Below, in pieces: positions 54,761-63,058 of a stretch of DNA of 64,000 bases (its first letter is position 1; each line of letters starts with the position of its first letter). The stretch comes from Hymenobacter sediminicola (GTDB taxonomy: Bacteria; Bacteroidota; Bacteroidia; Cytophagales; Hymenobacteraceae): positions 1,361,001 to 1,425,000 of the forward strand of contig NZ_CP060202.1 of assembly GCF_014250515.1 (NCBI RefSeq), in the 5' to 3' direction. The notes under the pieces are model-generated. The model was not told the origin of the DNA. It did not search any database and saw only the letters and a program-made list of their open reading frames with translations. The position numbers and the translations under genes were made by a program.

Positions 54761-55504
54761 ATGAAAAATATTCTGATTGTTCTGGTTGCCATTGGAAGCG
54801 GCGTGGTTAAGTGCCACGCTCAGATTTTGAACAAAAAGAACAAGTCAAACGATACTCCAAAATGCTATGTTGGAATAAATGCTTCCAACAATAGGTATGA
54901 GGCATTTTACAGAGGCTCAGCATCTGCATGGCCTAGCACAACTTTACTAAGGCCATGGAGCGCATCATTCGGACTTGCTATCAATAGTAGGCTGGAAACA
55001 GGTGGTCATTATATGGCTCAGAATGAAGAGAGCAAAAGTGAATCGGAAGGAGTAAACGGTAATGGCCTTTCTATTTCTACCAAGTTATATGACAAGCGGC
55101 AATCATGGGTATTGCCTCTAATGGTGCGGTATTCACTTTATCGCAAAAGCAAAGGACGTTTTAATATAGATATTTTGGGAGGAATAACCCTTTTGTCTGA
55201 TCGGTTTGTTGCTGAACTAACCAGAACAGAGGGGCCAGAAGTAATTGCTTATCGTTACAACGAAGGGAAAGGACTTAACATATATGCCTCTACTGGGGTA
55301 GGAGCAAGGTATTTGTTCGGCAAACGGTTGGAGGTAGTTGGGGACATTAGTTTCAGCAGAGTGCTCAAGAACGTGGAACCTGATGTGCACCGTTTATTGC
55401 TAGGTAATTCAACCGGCTTAACGCGCAGCAATAGCATCGGACTGCGATATCGGTTTAATTTTAAAATAGATAAGCCTGCTCCTAAGGAAGACGCCATGGA
55501 GTAA
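54761..55504 (+). CDS. Beta-barrel protein, copy 1 of a tandem pair
   Basis: A 247-residue exported protein. The ATG at 54761 gives MKNILIVLVAIGSGVVKCHAQ, a signal peptide. Alternating strands follow (YEAFYRGSASAWPSTTLLRPWSASFG, PLMVRYSLYRKSKGRFNIDILGGITLL, LNIYASTGVGARYLFGKRLEVVGDISF) and the C-terminus reads TGLTRSNSIGLRYRFNFKIDKPAPKED, so the last barrel strand is followed by a short acidic tail. It is a clear paralogue of the next gene, with 26 bases between. Base composition is AT-rich. It starts 26 bases after the MABP-like gene, so all three may be one transcript. Family unknown. Confidence 0.75.
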   Translation: MKNILIVLVAIGSGVVKCHAQILNKKNKSNDTPKCYVGINASNNRYEAFYRGSASAWPSTTLLRPWSASFGLAINSRLETGGHYMAQNEESKSESEGVNGNGLSISTKLYDKRQSWVLPLMVRYSLYRKSKGRFNIDILGGITLLSDRFVAELTRTEGPEVIAYRYNEGKGLNIYASTGVGARYLFGKRLEVVGDISFSRVLKNVEPDVHRLLLGNSTGLTRSNSIGLRYRFNFKIDKPAPKEDAME

Positions 55505-55530
55505 AGCAGGCTAATGCTTTAATCGAATAC

Positions 55531-56265
55531 ATGAAAAATATTCTTAGCCTAGGGATTATATTGCTGGCAGCAGCCATAAGCCATGCTCAAGTGGTACCAA
55601 AGCCGCCTGTCCGATATAAATTTTATGTCGCAGGAGCTCATGGTTATACCAAGCATGAAATTTTCTACAAATCTCCATCGGTTTATCCCAACTCAACTAC
55701 CATTGGTCCCTGGAAACCTACTGTGGGGGTAAATTTCAACGAGCGGTTTTCGATAGAAATTAGTAGATGGCGTGATATAGAAGACAATGAGTATAAAATG
55801 TCTGCTAGCGGTACCAAACTCGACGGTACCCCAGTGCGAGAATATACTGGAAGCTATAGTTACTCGCGCGGCATTCCGCTGACGGGCCGGTACGCCTTTA
55901 CCCGCAGCACTTCCAACAGACTGAAATTAGAAGTAATAGGAGGAATTAGCTACGTTACCACAAAGGCTAGCTTGGAGGAAAGAAGAATAGAAGGTGAAGA
56001 GGAAGTGAGTTATGAATTTGTTTCTGCGCAAAGTTCAAACCTGTACGTATCGGCCGGTTTGGGAGGGCGCTTCCAATTAGGAAAGCACCTGGAAATCGTC
56101 GGAGACTATGGCTTCAACCGCATTCTGCGGAACGTGGATGGCGCTACGCACCGCCAAATCATCGGCAACCCGACGGGCCTGACGCGCAACCGTAGCATTG
56201 GTCTGCGCTACCGCTTCAACTTCAAAATAAATAAGCCTACTCCTAAGGAAGACGCCGCAGAATAG
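55531..56265 (+). CDS. Beta-barrel protein, copy 2 of a tandem pair
   Basis: A 244-residue exported paralogue of the preceding gene, with signal peptide MKNILSLGIILLAAAISHAQ. Shared features are YxFYxxSxSxxPxSTTxxPW near the N-terminus, the GGISYVTTKASLEERRIEGEEEV region, KHLEIVGDYGFNRILRNV, and the tail TGLTRNRSIGLRYRFNFKINKPTPKED. Its composition is a mosaic: the first half is AT-rich like copy 1, while some later segments return to the GC-rich local average, suggesting partial amelioration or gene conversion. Probably outer-membrane; function unknown. Confidence 0.75.
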   Translation: MKNILSLGIILLAAAISHAQVVPKPPVRYKFYVAGAHGYTKHEIFYKSPSVYPNSTTIGPWKPTVGVNFNERFSIEISRWRDIEDNEYKMSASGTKLDGTPVREYTGSYSYSRGIPLTGRYAFTRSTSNRLKLEVIGGISYVTTKASLEERRIEGEEEVSYEFVSAQSSNLYVSAGLGGRFQLGKHLEIVGDYGFNRILRNVDGATHRQIIGNPTGLTRNRSIGLRYRFNFKINKPTPKEDAAE

Positions 56266-56323
56266 AGCGTTTCCGGCTGCTACAAAGCGCCGTCTGGCTA
56301 CCTGGTCGGGTGGCGGTTTTTTA

Positions 56324-57439
56324 TCAGATATGGTCGCGCAGGTACTGGTACACTTCGGGGTTGGAAAGGAGCGTACCGTGGTGCAGCTTCGGAAACACGC
56401 GGGTGCTGATGAGTTGCTCCGGGGGCAGGCCCGGGTCGCCGAAAACGCGGCCCAGCGCGCTGCCGGCTCCTACCAGTCCGTCGCCGAAGTAGTCGTGCAG
56501 GGCAGAATTAGCGGTTTTCAGCAACGAGCCGACCAGCACGTGGTAGCGCACACCGGGTAGCGGCGGCACCAGCGTGCGGGGCGGAAACAGGTCGTCGGCG
56601 TGCGGGTCCTGCCAGTCTTCATCCACCAGAATGGCGTGGCGAAGGTCCTTGATACCATTGCTACGCTTATCAATCAGGCCACTAATGAAGCGGGTAGGCC
56701 GCAGATTTATTTTGCGCAGGACTACGGACGTAAAATGGCTGTTCTGCTCCAGAAACGAGCCATCATTGGGCACACCTAGCAGAAATACCTCCTGCAAATG
56801 TGTGAGCCAGTGAGCGGGGCCTGCTGGCTCCGGGTTGCCGGCGGCGGCATTTAGCCCTTCCAACGAAGCGTAATGACCTGCACTCCGGATGACGAGGCCG
56901 CCCATACTGTGGCCCACCAGGGTCAATGGCCCTACAGCATCAGGGTAGGTCCGAAGTAATTCGGTGAGCAGGTTGCTGAGCAGTTGGCCGTTTTGGGAGA
57001 TGTGCAGGCCGCTGTTGTAGCGCACGTAGAGGCAGATGGCGCCGGTATCTTGCTGCAGGCGCGGCCCGTAGCGCAACCCGTCCGGCGAACCAGCCTGCCA
57101 GATCACCTCGTCGCCCATCAGGCCGTGCAGAAACACTACCACTTTACGGGGCCCGGTTGCTGCCGGCTCCAAGCGTAGCGCTGCCACCGGCACATCGGCG
57201 CTGTGGCGGCGGAAACTCATCTGAATGGCTCGCCGGTCTTGGCGCTCGGCCAGCTGGTCGCCGAAAGCGCCGTTGAGAACCGGTAGCGTGAAGTGGCGGT
57301 TTTCCTGCCCCGTCCGATAGAGGTAGCCGGCCGTGTTGAACGGCAGCAGTGCCGCCCGGCCCATAGCCTGGGTGGCACGACGCCAGCGCGAAGGCTGTTT
57401 TTCGGGTTGTGAATCGGGAGAAGGCAGGTCTTCGGTCAC
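56324..57439 (-). CDS. Alpha/beta-hydrolase, lipase/esterase-like
   Basis: A 371-residue hydrolase with a full catalytic setting. The nucleophile elbow is TLVGHSMGGLVIRSAG with Ser178; VVFLHGLMGDEVIWQ (about 101-115) is the oxyanion region; a PGAP1/triacylglycerol lipase-like DFFPPRTLVPPLPGVRYHVLVGSLLKTANSALHDYFGDGLV gives the Asp and the final LHHGTLLSNPEVYQYL region gives the His. No signal peptide is seen. The start is GTG at 57439, overlapping the stop of the upstream T9SS protein gene by four bases (GTGA), so the two are translationally coupled. Substrate unknown; an ester or lipid is likely. Confidence 0.8.
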   Translation of the reverse strand: MTEDLPSPDSQPEKQPSRWRRATQAMGRAALLPFNTAGYLYRTGQENRHFTLPVLNGAFGDQLAERQDRRAIQMSFRRHSADVPVAALRLEPAATGPRKVVVFLHGLMGDEVIWQAGSPDGLRYGPRLQQDTGAICLYVRYNSGLHISQNGQLLSNLLTELLRTYPDAVGPLTLVGHSMGGLVIRSAGHYASLEGLNAAAGNPEPAGPAHWLTHLQEVFLLGVPNDGSFLEQNSHFTSVVLRKINLRPTRFISGLIDKRSNGIKDLRHAILVDEDWQDPHADDLFPPRTLVPPLPGVRYHVLVGSLLKTANSALHDYFGDGLVGAGSALGRVFGDPGLPPEQLISTRVFPKLHHGTLLSNPEVYQYLRDHI

Positions 57440-58347
57440 GGAATGAGGAGTTTGCGCGTCAGCAGGCCATCGGGCGTGCTGAGGTGCAACAGATACACGC
57501 CGGCCCGCAGCCCACGTAAATCTACGCTCCGGCCGCTTGCCGCGTTGAGCGGGGCTGCTTGCTGCTGGAATACCAGCCGGCCCATGCCATCATAAACCCG
57601 GCAGGGAGCCGTAGCAAGCCCTGGGTTGGACAAAGAAGCCAGAAAAAATTCTCCGTTACTGCTGGGGTTTGGGTAAACGCTGAGCGCCGCGGCTACTGCC
57701 GCTGGTGCTAGTGCGGCCACGCTACCGGTCAGGGCTACCTCATCAACCCACAGGGCAGAACTGGTCGCAACGCCCCCCGTTCCACAGATAAAGAACAGCC
57801 GGAGCGAGTCCGGAGCCTGACCGAGGGCATAGGAAATCGGGACGGAAATCTGACCGTAGGCGGTACGGGCGGGCAAAATAGATGCCCCTGCTCCAACTAC
57901 TTGCGCTGCCTGACCACCACCGCGGGTCAGGGCCACGTACACGCCCGCCGAGTCGTTGGCGGCCAGCGTGAGCTTGTACCAGAACTGCAGCGTGGCCGGC
58001 CGGCTCGTGTACGGAATGCCACCGACCCCAAAAGTGCTGGAAGTAAGAAAGCGCGACCCCAGAATCAGAAACGAAGGAAAAGTCACTCCAAAAAGGGCCT
58101 TGCTTTCCATTTTGGCCGCGAAGCTGCCCGCATAGCTCTCCGTACTTTTCGTGACGGTGCCCAGCGAAATCGGAATGCCCTGGCCACCATAGATGGCATC
58201 CGTAGTAAGCCAGCCGGCCGGATACTCGGTGCCTGCCTGCGTGGTCCAGGTTTCAAAGCTGGCGTTGGGCACGCTCTGGGCTACGGTGGGCTGGGCCAAC
58301 TGTGCACCGAAACACAGCACCACAAGAAGAAGTAGCAGATTTTTCAT
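57436..58347 (-). CDS. Secreted protein with T9SS type A sorting domain (copy 1)
   Basis: A 303-residue Por-secretion cargo. The signal peptide covers about 1-23. The body (SVPNASFETWTTQAGTEYPAGWLTTDAIYGG onward) resembles carbohydrate-binding/PCMD-like surface domains. The C-terminal 75 residues (SVYPNPSSNGEFFLASL, ending GVYLLHLSTPDGLLTRKLLIP) form a type A sorting domain that is removed at the surface. It is a paralogue of the next gene upstream. The downstream lipase-like gene overlaps it by four bases, so they are coupled. Confidence 0.88.
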   Translation of the reverse strand: MKNLLLLLVVLCFGAQLAQPTVAQSVPNASFETWTTQAGTEYPAGWLTTDAIYGGQGIPISLGTVTKSTESYAGSFAAKMESKALFGVTFPSFLILGSRFLTSSTFGVGGIPYTSRPATLQFWYKLTLAANDSAGVYVALTRGGGQAAQVVGAGASILPARTAYGQISVPISYALGQAPDSLRLFFICGTGGVATSSALWVDEVALTGSVAALAPAAVAAALSVYPNPSSNGEFFLASLSNPGLATAPCRVYDGMGRLVFQQQAAPLNAASGRSVDLRGLRAGVYLLHLSTPDGLLTRKLLIP

Positions 58348-58482
58348 AGCAGTAAGACGTAGTCAGGACAGAGAAACCGGCGGCCTTTCCACCGGAACAC
58401 TGTAAATATAACTCTTGTGCTATGTATCGATTATCACATAATCGGGTGATTTACAGCTTGTAACTATATGTTCTGTAAAACC

Positions 58483-58530
58483 CAGACGAGCCCCGGCAAC
58501 TGGTATTCACCAGTCGCCGGGGCTCGTCTG
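58483..58530 (-). terminator. Hairpin after the second T9SS gene
   Basis: Arms CAGACGAGCCCCGGCAACTGG (58483-58503) and its near-complement (58510-58530), 21 bases with one mismatch, 18 bases after the stop of the upstream T9SS gene on the minus strand. Confidence 0.75.
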
Positions 58531-58547
58531 TTAAGAGGTCTTGTTGT

Positions 58548-59513
58548 TTACTGCTTCAATAGTTTCTGCACCGCAAAGCCGTCAGGCGTATCCAGCCGGA
58601 GCGTGTAGAGGCCGGCAGGTTGCGCCCGAAGGTCCAGCGTACGGGGGCCGGAGTTGCGGGCAGTAGGCTGATGCCGTATTATGCGGCCCATAGCGTCCAG
58701 TACGGTAAGTGAGGCATTGGCCAACGTGTTGTCGTGGCCCACAGCGGCCAGTGTGAATAGCCCTGAGGCGCTGGGATTAGGATATGCCTGGAGTGCCGCC
58801 GTGAGCTGAGCGTTGCGGGTGGCGGCCACGGTACCGCTCATCACCACATCATCCACTACCAGCACCGTGCCGACCGTAGGGGCCACCGCAAATCCTGAGG
58901 CAAAGGCAATATGGATAGAGTCGGGGGCCAGGGAAGAGGTGTATTGCAGCGGGATAGTGCCCAGGCTGTAGCTGGTTGCCGGCAGCAGGCGCAGGCTACC
59001 AGTGGCAATGGTCTGTACGCTGCCGCCCACCGTGCGTGTCAGCGAAACCAGCGCATACGCTGAATCAGCCAGAGCATTGGCACCCGTGAGTTTGTAGTAA
59101 AACTGCATACTGGCAGCGCGCGTGGTAAATGGCAAACCGCCTACTGCGCTTACGTCGCGGCTGCCCGCAATATCAATGGCCGTTGCATCAACACTGCCCA
59201 GTACAATGCCACCTGGAACCGGTCCGATCAACGACCCCAGAAACGGGTCGAGCTTGGTTTCCATGCGGGCCGCGAAAGCCCCCGTGCGGCTGCCTGCATC
59301 CTTAGCCGTCGTGACGCTGGTGTAGAGGCCGCCAAAGACGGGCACCGTTTTGATAGCCTCATCAATGGTGCTCCAGCTCTGCGGAACTTCCAGCGTGCTG
59401 CGGGTAATCCAGGTATCGAGCGTGCCATTGGGCACAGTGGTAGTCTGGGCTGAGACGGTGGTTGCCGTGAGCAGGCTCAGGGCAGCAGCTAGGTTAAGTA
59501 AGCGTGTTTTCAT
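58548..59513 (-). CDS. Secreted protein with T9SS type A sorting domain (copy 2)
   Basis: A 321-residue paralogue of the downstream T9SS protein. Signal peptide about 1-22; body VPNGTLDTWITRSTLEVPQSWSTIDEAIKTVP, GAFAARMETKLDPFLGSL, MQFYYKLTGANALADSAYALVSL; sorting domain from about residue 245 (QAYPNPSASGLFTLAAV, ending AGLYTLRLDTPDGFAVQKLLKQ). The shared pattern SFETW...P..W.T...G.FAAKMESK shows common origin, but the genes have separate promoters and terminators. Upstream of the start, TATTTTTG on the minus strand fits the -7 consensus. Confidence 0.88.
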   Translation of the reverse strand: MKTRLLNLAAALSLLTATTVSAQTTTVPNGTLDTWITRSTLEVPQSWSTIDEAIKTVPVFGGLYTSVTTAKDAGSRTGAFAARMETKLDPFLGSLIGPVPGGIVLGSVDATAIDIAGSRDVSAVGGLPFTTRAASMQFYYKLTGANALADSAYALVSLTRTVGGSVQTIATGSLRLLPATSYSLGTIPLQYTSSLAPDSIHIAFASGFAVAPTVGTVLVVDDVVMSGTVAATRNAQLTAALQAYPNPSASGLFTLAAVGHDNTLANASLTVLDAMGRIIRHQPTARNSGPRTLDLRAQPAGLYTLRLDTPDGFAVQKLLKQ

Positions 59514-59638
59514 TGTATAAAAGAGAAGTGAAAATTATGGGTTGTCCTTCCAATGATGCTTCAGACTAGTACCCGGTTGCTTTCGGAGATGCAAAAATAC
59601 TTGATTATTCTATGTTGAATATGGATAGAAGCGAGTAT

Positions 59639-60472
59639 CTATTTGGGGCGCCACACAAAAACAGAGGCCAGACCCGCTACTAGTCCGGTGAGAAGTCCAC
59701 CGATATGCGCCGCATTGTCGGTGCCGGCCGGGCCTTCGAGGCCGCCCACCAGACTACTGAGCGCGAAATAAAGCAGCAGCCCCAGCATACCGGCGCGTTC
59801 CTGTCGGCTTAGCGTGGTCCGTTGAGTCAGCAGTAAGGCCAATAGCAGCCCATAGAGCCCGAAAATAGCGCCGGAAGCGCCTACCGAGTTTACTCCCTGT
59901 GTGTGCCACCAAAGGCTGGTCAGGCTGCCACCGATGCCGCTCAACAAATAAATCAACAACCAACGCCAGTGGCCCGCCCTGCTTTCGGCCATCAAACCCA
60001 GCAGGAGCAGTGCACTCATATTAAGGAGCAGGTGTGCCGGGCCACCGTGCAGAAAAACACTGGTCAGGAGCCGCCAGGGTTGTTGGGGTGTTAGAGAGGA
60101 AACATTGGAACCCCAGGCCACCAGTGCTGCACCTGCTGGCGCGAGAAGATTAACCCCACTCAACCCCATCATCAGGAACACCACCAGATTAGTATTCAGC
60201 AGCCAGGGCGTGATACGGTAGCCGGGCCGGGGCCAGAGCATGGCCCGAATTACCTGAGTGACTTGCTCAAGCCAATTAGTATCGGGAGGGGAAACCGTCT
60301 GCGGGTGGGGCTGCGCAGTGTTAGGCAACTCATCCGGAATCAGGCCCCTGCGTTGCAGTTCCTGCACGGCTGCCGTGCCTATAGCAGCCGGATAGCGGGC
60401 CGCGTGCTGCGCGAGGTAGAGCAGTTCAGCATCAGTCTTGTCGGCGAGCGGACCGGGGGGAGGAGTTTCCAT
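59639..60472 (-). CDS. Rhomboid-family intramembrane serine protease
   Basis: A 277-residue membrane protease. Residues 90-275 hold about six membrane segments with the rhomboid signatures: RLLTSVFLHGGPAHLLLNMSALLLLG (the H-x4-H-x3-N box, His142, His147, Asn151), GASGAIFGLYG with nucleophile Ser200, and AAHIGGLLTG with His256. An N-terminal cytoplasmic module of about 50 residues (KTDAELLYLAQHAARYPAAI, then VQELQRRGLIPDE) is not part of the usual rhomboid and recurs in the gene at 61664-62518. The substrate is unknown; the extra module may choose or regulate it. Confidence 0.88.
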   Translation of the reverse strand: METPPPGPLADKTDAELLYLAQHAARYPAAIGTAAVQELQRRGLIPDELPNTAQPHPQTVSPPDTNWLEQVTQVIRAMLWPRPGYRITPWLLNTNLVVFLMMGLSGVNLLAPAGAALVAWGSNVSSLTPQQPWRLLTSVFLHGGPAHLLLNMSALLLLGLMAESRAGHWRWLLIYLLSGIGGSLTSLWWHTQGVNSVGASGAIFGLYGLLLALLLTQRTTLSRQERAGMLGLLLYFALSSLVGGLEGPAGTDNAAHIGGLLTGLVAGLASVFVWRPK

Positions 60473-60896
60473 GCGGCAGGAATGCCCAAACTAGGCTTCC
60501 GGCAACTCACAAGAACCGTCCCATGCTCACTAGGCGCTGGTATAGTCTGCCAGAATAGCCAGCCTCAACCCGCGGTTGCTATTTGGCGGCCGACCAAGCA
60601 AAGTTGAGCTCAGGTCTTGCCGCGGCCAAGCGAAAAGTAAAAGATGGGAATAGGTGCCAGAATCAAAGATTGTTTACTTATTCTGATATTATGTTTGAAA
60701 ATCCTGTGGTATATTGTTGGGGATTTATAGTACTCCTGGCGGACTGGTTGTACGCCTTTTTGTCATTAACATGTTTCCATCCCTTGCCGTTGCCGCACGT
60801 GCGCAAGCACAACGGTACTTGGCGTATCCTCTCTACCATAGTGCTCGGTCGCGGGCTTCCTTTACACAATCGGGCTTGGCACTGAAGGAGGTGCAG
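60473..60896. other. 424-base gap with a likely FkbM promoter
   Basis: Between the rhomboid and FkbM genes. TATGTTTG (60690-60697, plus strand) fits TAnnTTTG, with TTG 17 bases upstream (60670-60672), in an AT-rich patch; it may be the FkbM promoter with a 5' leader of about 190 bases. In-frame extensions of FkbM here have no conserved content. Nothing else recognised. Confidence 0.45.
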
Positions 60897-61631
60897 ATGA
60901 GCTTTCGGCAGTTCTTCACCTGGTCAAGTCCAGTCGCTTCGACATTGCGTAGCCTGAAATATGTGCTGGTAGGGCTGGTGCGCTTGCCGTTGGGCCGTAG
61001 TGTGCGGCTGAGCTACGGCTACACCGGCGAAGACCGGCTCATAGAGTCACTGTTGAAGCCTTTGGTGACGCACAACGGCTATTATGTAGAAGTTGGCTGC
61101 AACGAGCCCCGGTTCATCTCCAACACGTTCCTGCTGTATCGGCGCGGCTGGCGGGGCATCTGCATCGACGCTAATGAGCAGCTGATCCGAAAATACCAGC
61201 GGATTCGCCCACGCGACCAGGCAGTTTGCGCTTTTGTAGCGCACGGCACACAGGCACTCAATTATATGGAGTTTGCCAACAATGTGCTTTCCACCGCCGA
61301 CCTGCAGTATGTACCGCAGTATCTGGCGGAGGGGCAGCACATAGCCCGGACCCGGCAGGTGCAGCCGCATTCGCTCACCGCTATTCTGGCCGCCCGCAAC
61401 GCTCCCGCCCGCTTCGACCTGCTGGCCATTGATGCCGAGGAGTTCGACCTTTCGGTGCTACAGTCGTTGGATTTTGGGCGGTACCGGCCCCGCTTAGTGC
61501 TCGTCGAGGCGGAGGATTTCGACCCGATTCAGCCGCTGGCACACCCTATCTGCGCCTTTCTGTTGCCGCTGGGCTATATGCTGAAAGGCAGCCTGCTGAA
61601 AAATCTCTACTTCATGGACGTATCTATATAG
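60897..61631 (+). CDS. FkbM-family methyltransferase
   Basis: A 244-residue SAM-dependent O-methyltransferase of the FkbM type, often acting on sugars of surface polysaccharides or on secondary metabolites. The SAM loop is GYYVEVGCNEPRFISNTFLLYRRGWRGICIDAN (about 57-88). The later FDLLAIDAEEFDLSVLQSLDF, LVLVEAEDF and a final LKNLYFMD complete the domain. The ATG at 60897 follows AAGGAGG by a short gap, a rare strong Shine-Dalgarno site here, which decides the start; an in-frame ATG at 60771 and a TTG at 60714 lie further up. It is between two genes that share an N-terminal module, on the opposite strand. Confidence 0.85.
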   Translation: MSFRQFFTWSSPVASTLRSLKYVLVGLVRLPLGRSVRLSYGYTGEDRLIESLLKPLVTHNGYYVEVGCNEPRFISNTFLLYRRGWRGICIDANEQLIRKYQRIRPRDQAVCAFVAHGTQALNYMEFANNVLSTADLQYVPQYLAEGQHIARTRQVQPHSLTAILAARNAPARFDLLAIDAEEFDLSVLQSLDFGRYRPRLVLVEAEDFDPIQPLAHPICAFLLPLGYMLKGSLLKNLYFMDVSI

Positions 61632-61663
61632 CTAGACTGCCTGCGCGGCCTTCCCGGCAGAAA

Positions 61664-62518
61664 CTACAGAGAAGTGCCGCGGCGCAGGCCGGCGGCCCAT
61701 TTTTCGCGGCTCAGCAGTGCCTCGTGCATTACAGTGGCAGAGTCTCGCAGGGTGGTTAGGTACTCGTTGTAGACTGGCTGCCCGTCCTCAAACCGGCCCT
61801 TTATGCTTTGCAGCAGTTCGATGCGTAGATAGGCACCGCGGCGCATTACATCCATTCGCTCGGCCAGCACTGGCGTCAGACCGTGGTCATAGACTAATGC
61901 TTTGGTAAGCCGGCGCCATTCTTCCACCACCGTCACGGTCTGGCCGGGCAGCGCGGAGTCGGGAGCGGCTTGGTGCACCCGGTCCAGTAGGTATAGCGTT
62001 TGGTTTTCGGCCTTCCAGTACCGTTCGGCAAGAAGCCGGTATTTGCGGGTAGCTGTAGTATCGAGGGTGCGCTCGGAAGCGGGCAGCTGGCGCATTTCCT
62101 GCGCTATTTGGGTACGGGTGAGCGAGTCGAAGGACGGAATCAGATGGGTTTCCACGGTTTTCAGCACTGCGGGGCCGGTTTTGGCTTGTTGTGCCAATTC
62201 ATCCTGCCGGGCTTGGTTACCGCTCATGCTTTTCCAGTACAGCACGCCGCCCAGCAGCAGTACGGCCAGCACGCCTACCCACACGCCCGGCCGCTGCCAC
62301 CACATCGGCTCCGCCGAATCGTCGTAGGGCGGCAGATGCGTGCCCATAGGCTGAGGCTCTACTTCCGGATCGGGGTTGAGGCCGCGGCGGCGCAACTCGC
62401 GGCGGGCCGTGTTTACTAGGTCAGGATGATATAGCTCGGGGTGCTGTGCAAGAAACAGCAGTTCGGCATCGGTTTTCTGGGTGAAAAACTCCGATTCGGG
62501 AGAAGAGGAAGCGGCCAT
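61664..62518 (-). CDS. Single-pass membrane protein with the shared N-terminal module
   Basis: A 284-residue protein. Residues 13-52 (QKTDAELLFLAQHPELYHPDL, RRELRRRGLNPD) match the N-terminal module of the rhomboid gene. A single membrane segment follows (VWVGVLAVLLLGGVLYW, about 77-93), then a long, mostly helical periplasmic domain with QIAQEMRQLPASERTLDTTATRKYRLLAERYWKAENQTLYLLDR and the C-terminal YNEYLTTLRDSATVMHEALLSREKWAAG. No catalytic motif is seen. It converges with FkbM, with 32 bases between the stops. Family unknown. Confidence 0.75.
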   Translation of the reverse strand: MAASSSPESEFFTQKTDAELLFLAQHPELYHPDLVNTARRELRRRGLNPDPEVEPQPMGTHLPPYDDSAEPMWWQRPGVWVGVLAVLLLGGVLYWKSMSGNQARQDELAQQAKTGPAVLKTVETHLIPSFDSLTRTQIAQEMRQLPASERTLDTTATRKYRLLAERYWKAENQTLYLLDRVHQAAPDSALPGQTVTVVEEWRRLTKALVYDHGLTPVLAERMDVMRRGAYLRIELLQSIKGRFEDGQPVYNEYLTTLRDSATVMHEALLSREKWAAGLRRGTSL

Positions 62519-62691
62519 GCCGGGATAGAAGACAGATATAAATCAGAAACCAACCCCCAAGTTGGCAAAAAGCCGCCGCACTACCATACGCTGCAGGCCA
62601 ACGCCGCTCCCAACTGGTGCGTATAGCCTAGCAGACCTATTCGCCTGACCGCAACTCACCACTCACCACTTCCCACTTATCCTTTCTTCCG

Positions 62692-62973
62692 ATGGCACAA
62701 GACCAGCAACACCCGCAGACCGACAATCAGAATCCTACGCAGAAAACTGACGCGGAGCGCCAGGGCAACTCCATCAGCACGGGAGGCCGCATTCCTGGCC
62801 AAGCCGACCCGGATTCCAACGCCAACGGCAACCCTGAAGCCACCAGCACCCAGGAAAGCATGGGTGACGGCTCGGGTATCCGTGGCGACTATGGCAACAG
62901 CAGCCAAACCAATGGCGCCGAAGGCACCCCCGAAGCCGATGCTGACGGAGCCCCCGCCAAGAAAAACGACTAA
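62692..62973 (+). CDS. Small disordered protein, unknown
   Basis: A 93-residue protein composed mainly of Asn, Gln, Asp, Gly, Ser, Thr and Pro with very few hydrophobic residues (NPTQKTDAERQGNSISTGGRIP, then GDGSGIRGDYGNSSQTNGAEG). It has no signal peptide. The composition recalls hydrophilin/stress-protective proteins, but I cannot assign a family. The ATG at 62692 is the only good start. The hairpin at 63012-63058 is about 40 bases after its stop and may terminate it. Confidence 0.6.
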   Translation: MAQDQQHPQTDNQNPTQKTDAERQGNSISTGGRIPGQADPDSNANGNPEATSTQESMGDGSGIRGDYGNSSQTNGAEGTPEADADGAPAKKND

Positions 62974-63011
62974 TAAGCTACATAGCGTAGCTGACCGGTT
63001 CACTCACTTTT

Positions 63012-63058
63012 GAAGCCTCATGTGCCGGAAGATTCTATCTTTCGGCACATGAGGCTTC
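63012..63058 (+). terminator. Hairpin containing the next gene's start codon
   Basis: A 16-bp perfect stem GAAGCCTCATGTGCCG (63012-63027) and CGGCACATGAGGCTTC (63043-63058), extendable with wobble pairs. It follows the small gene's stop and is followed by a T-rich stretch. The ATG at 63049 of the serine hydrolase lies inside the right arm. Confidence 0.6.
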
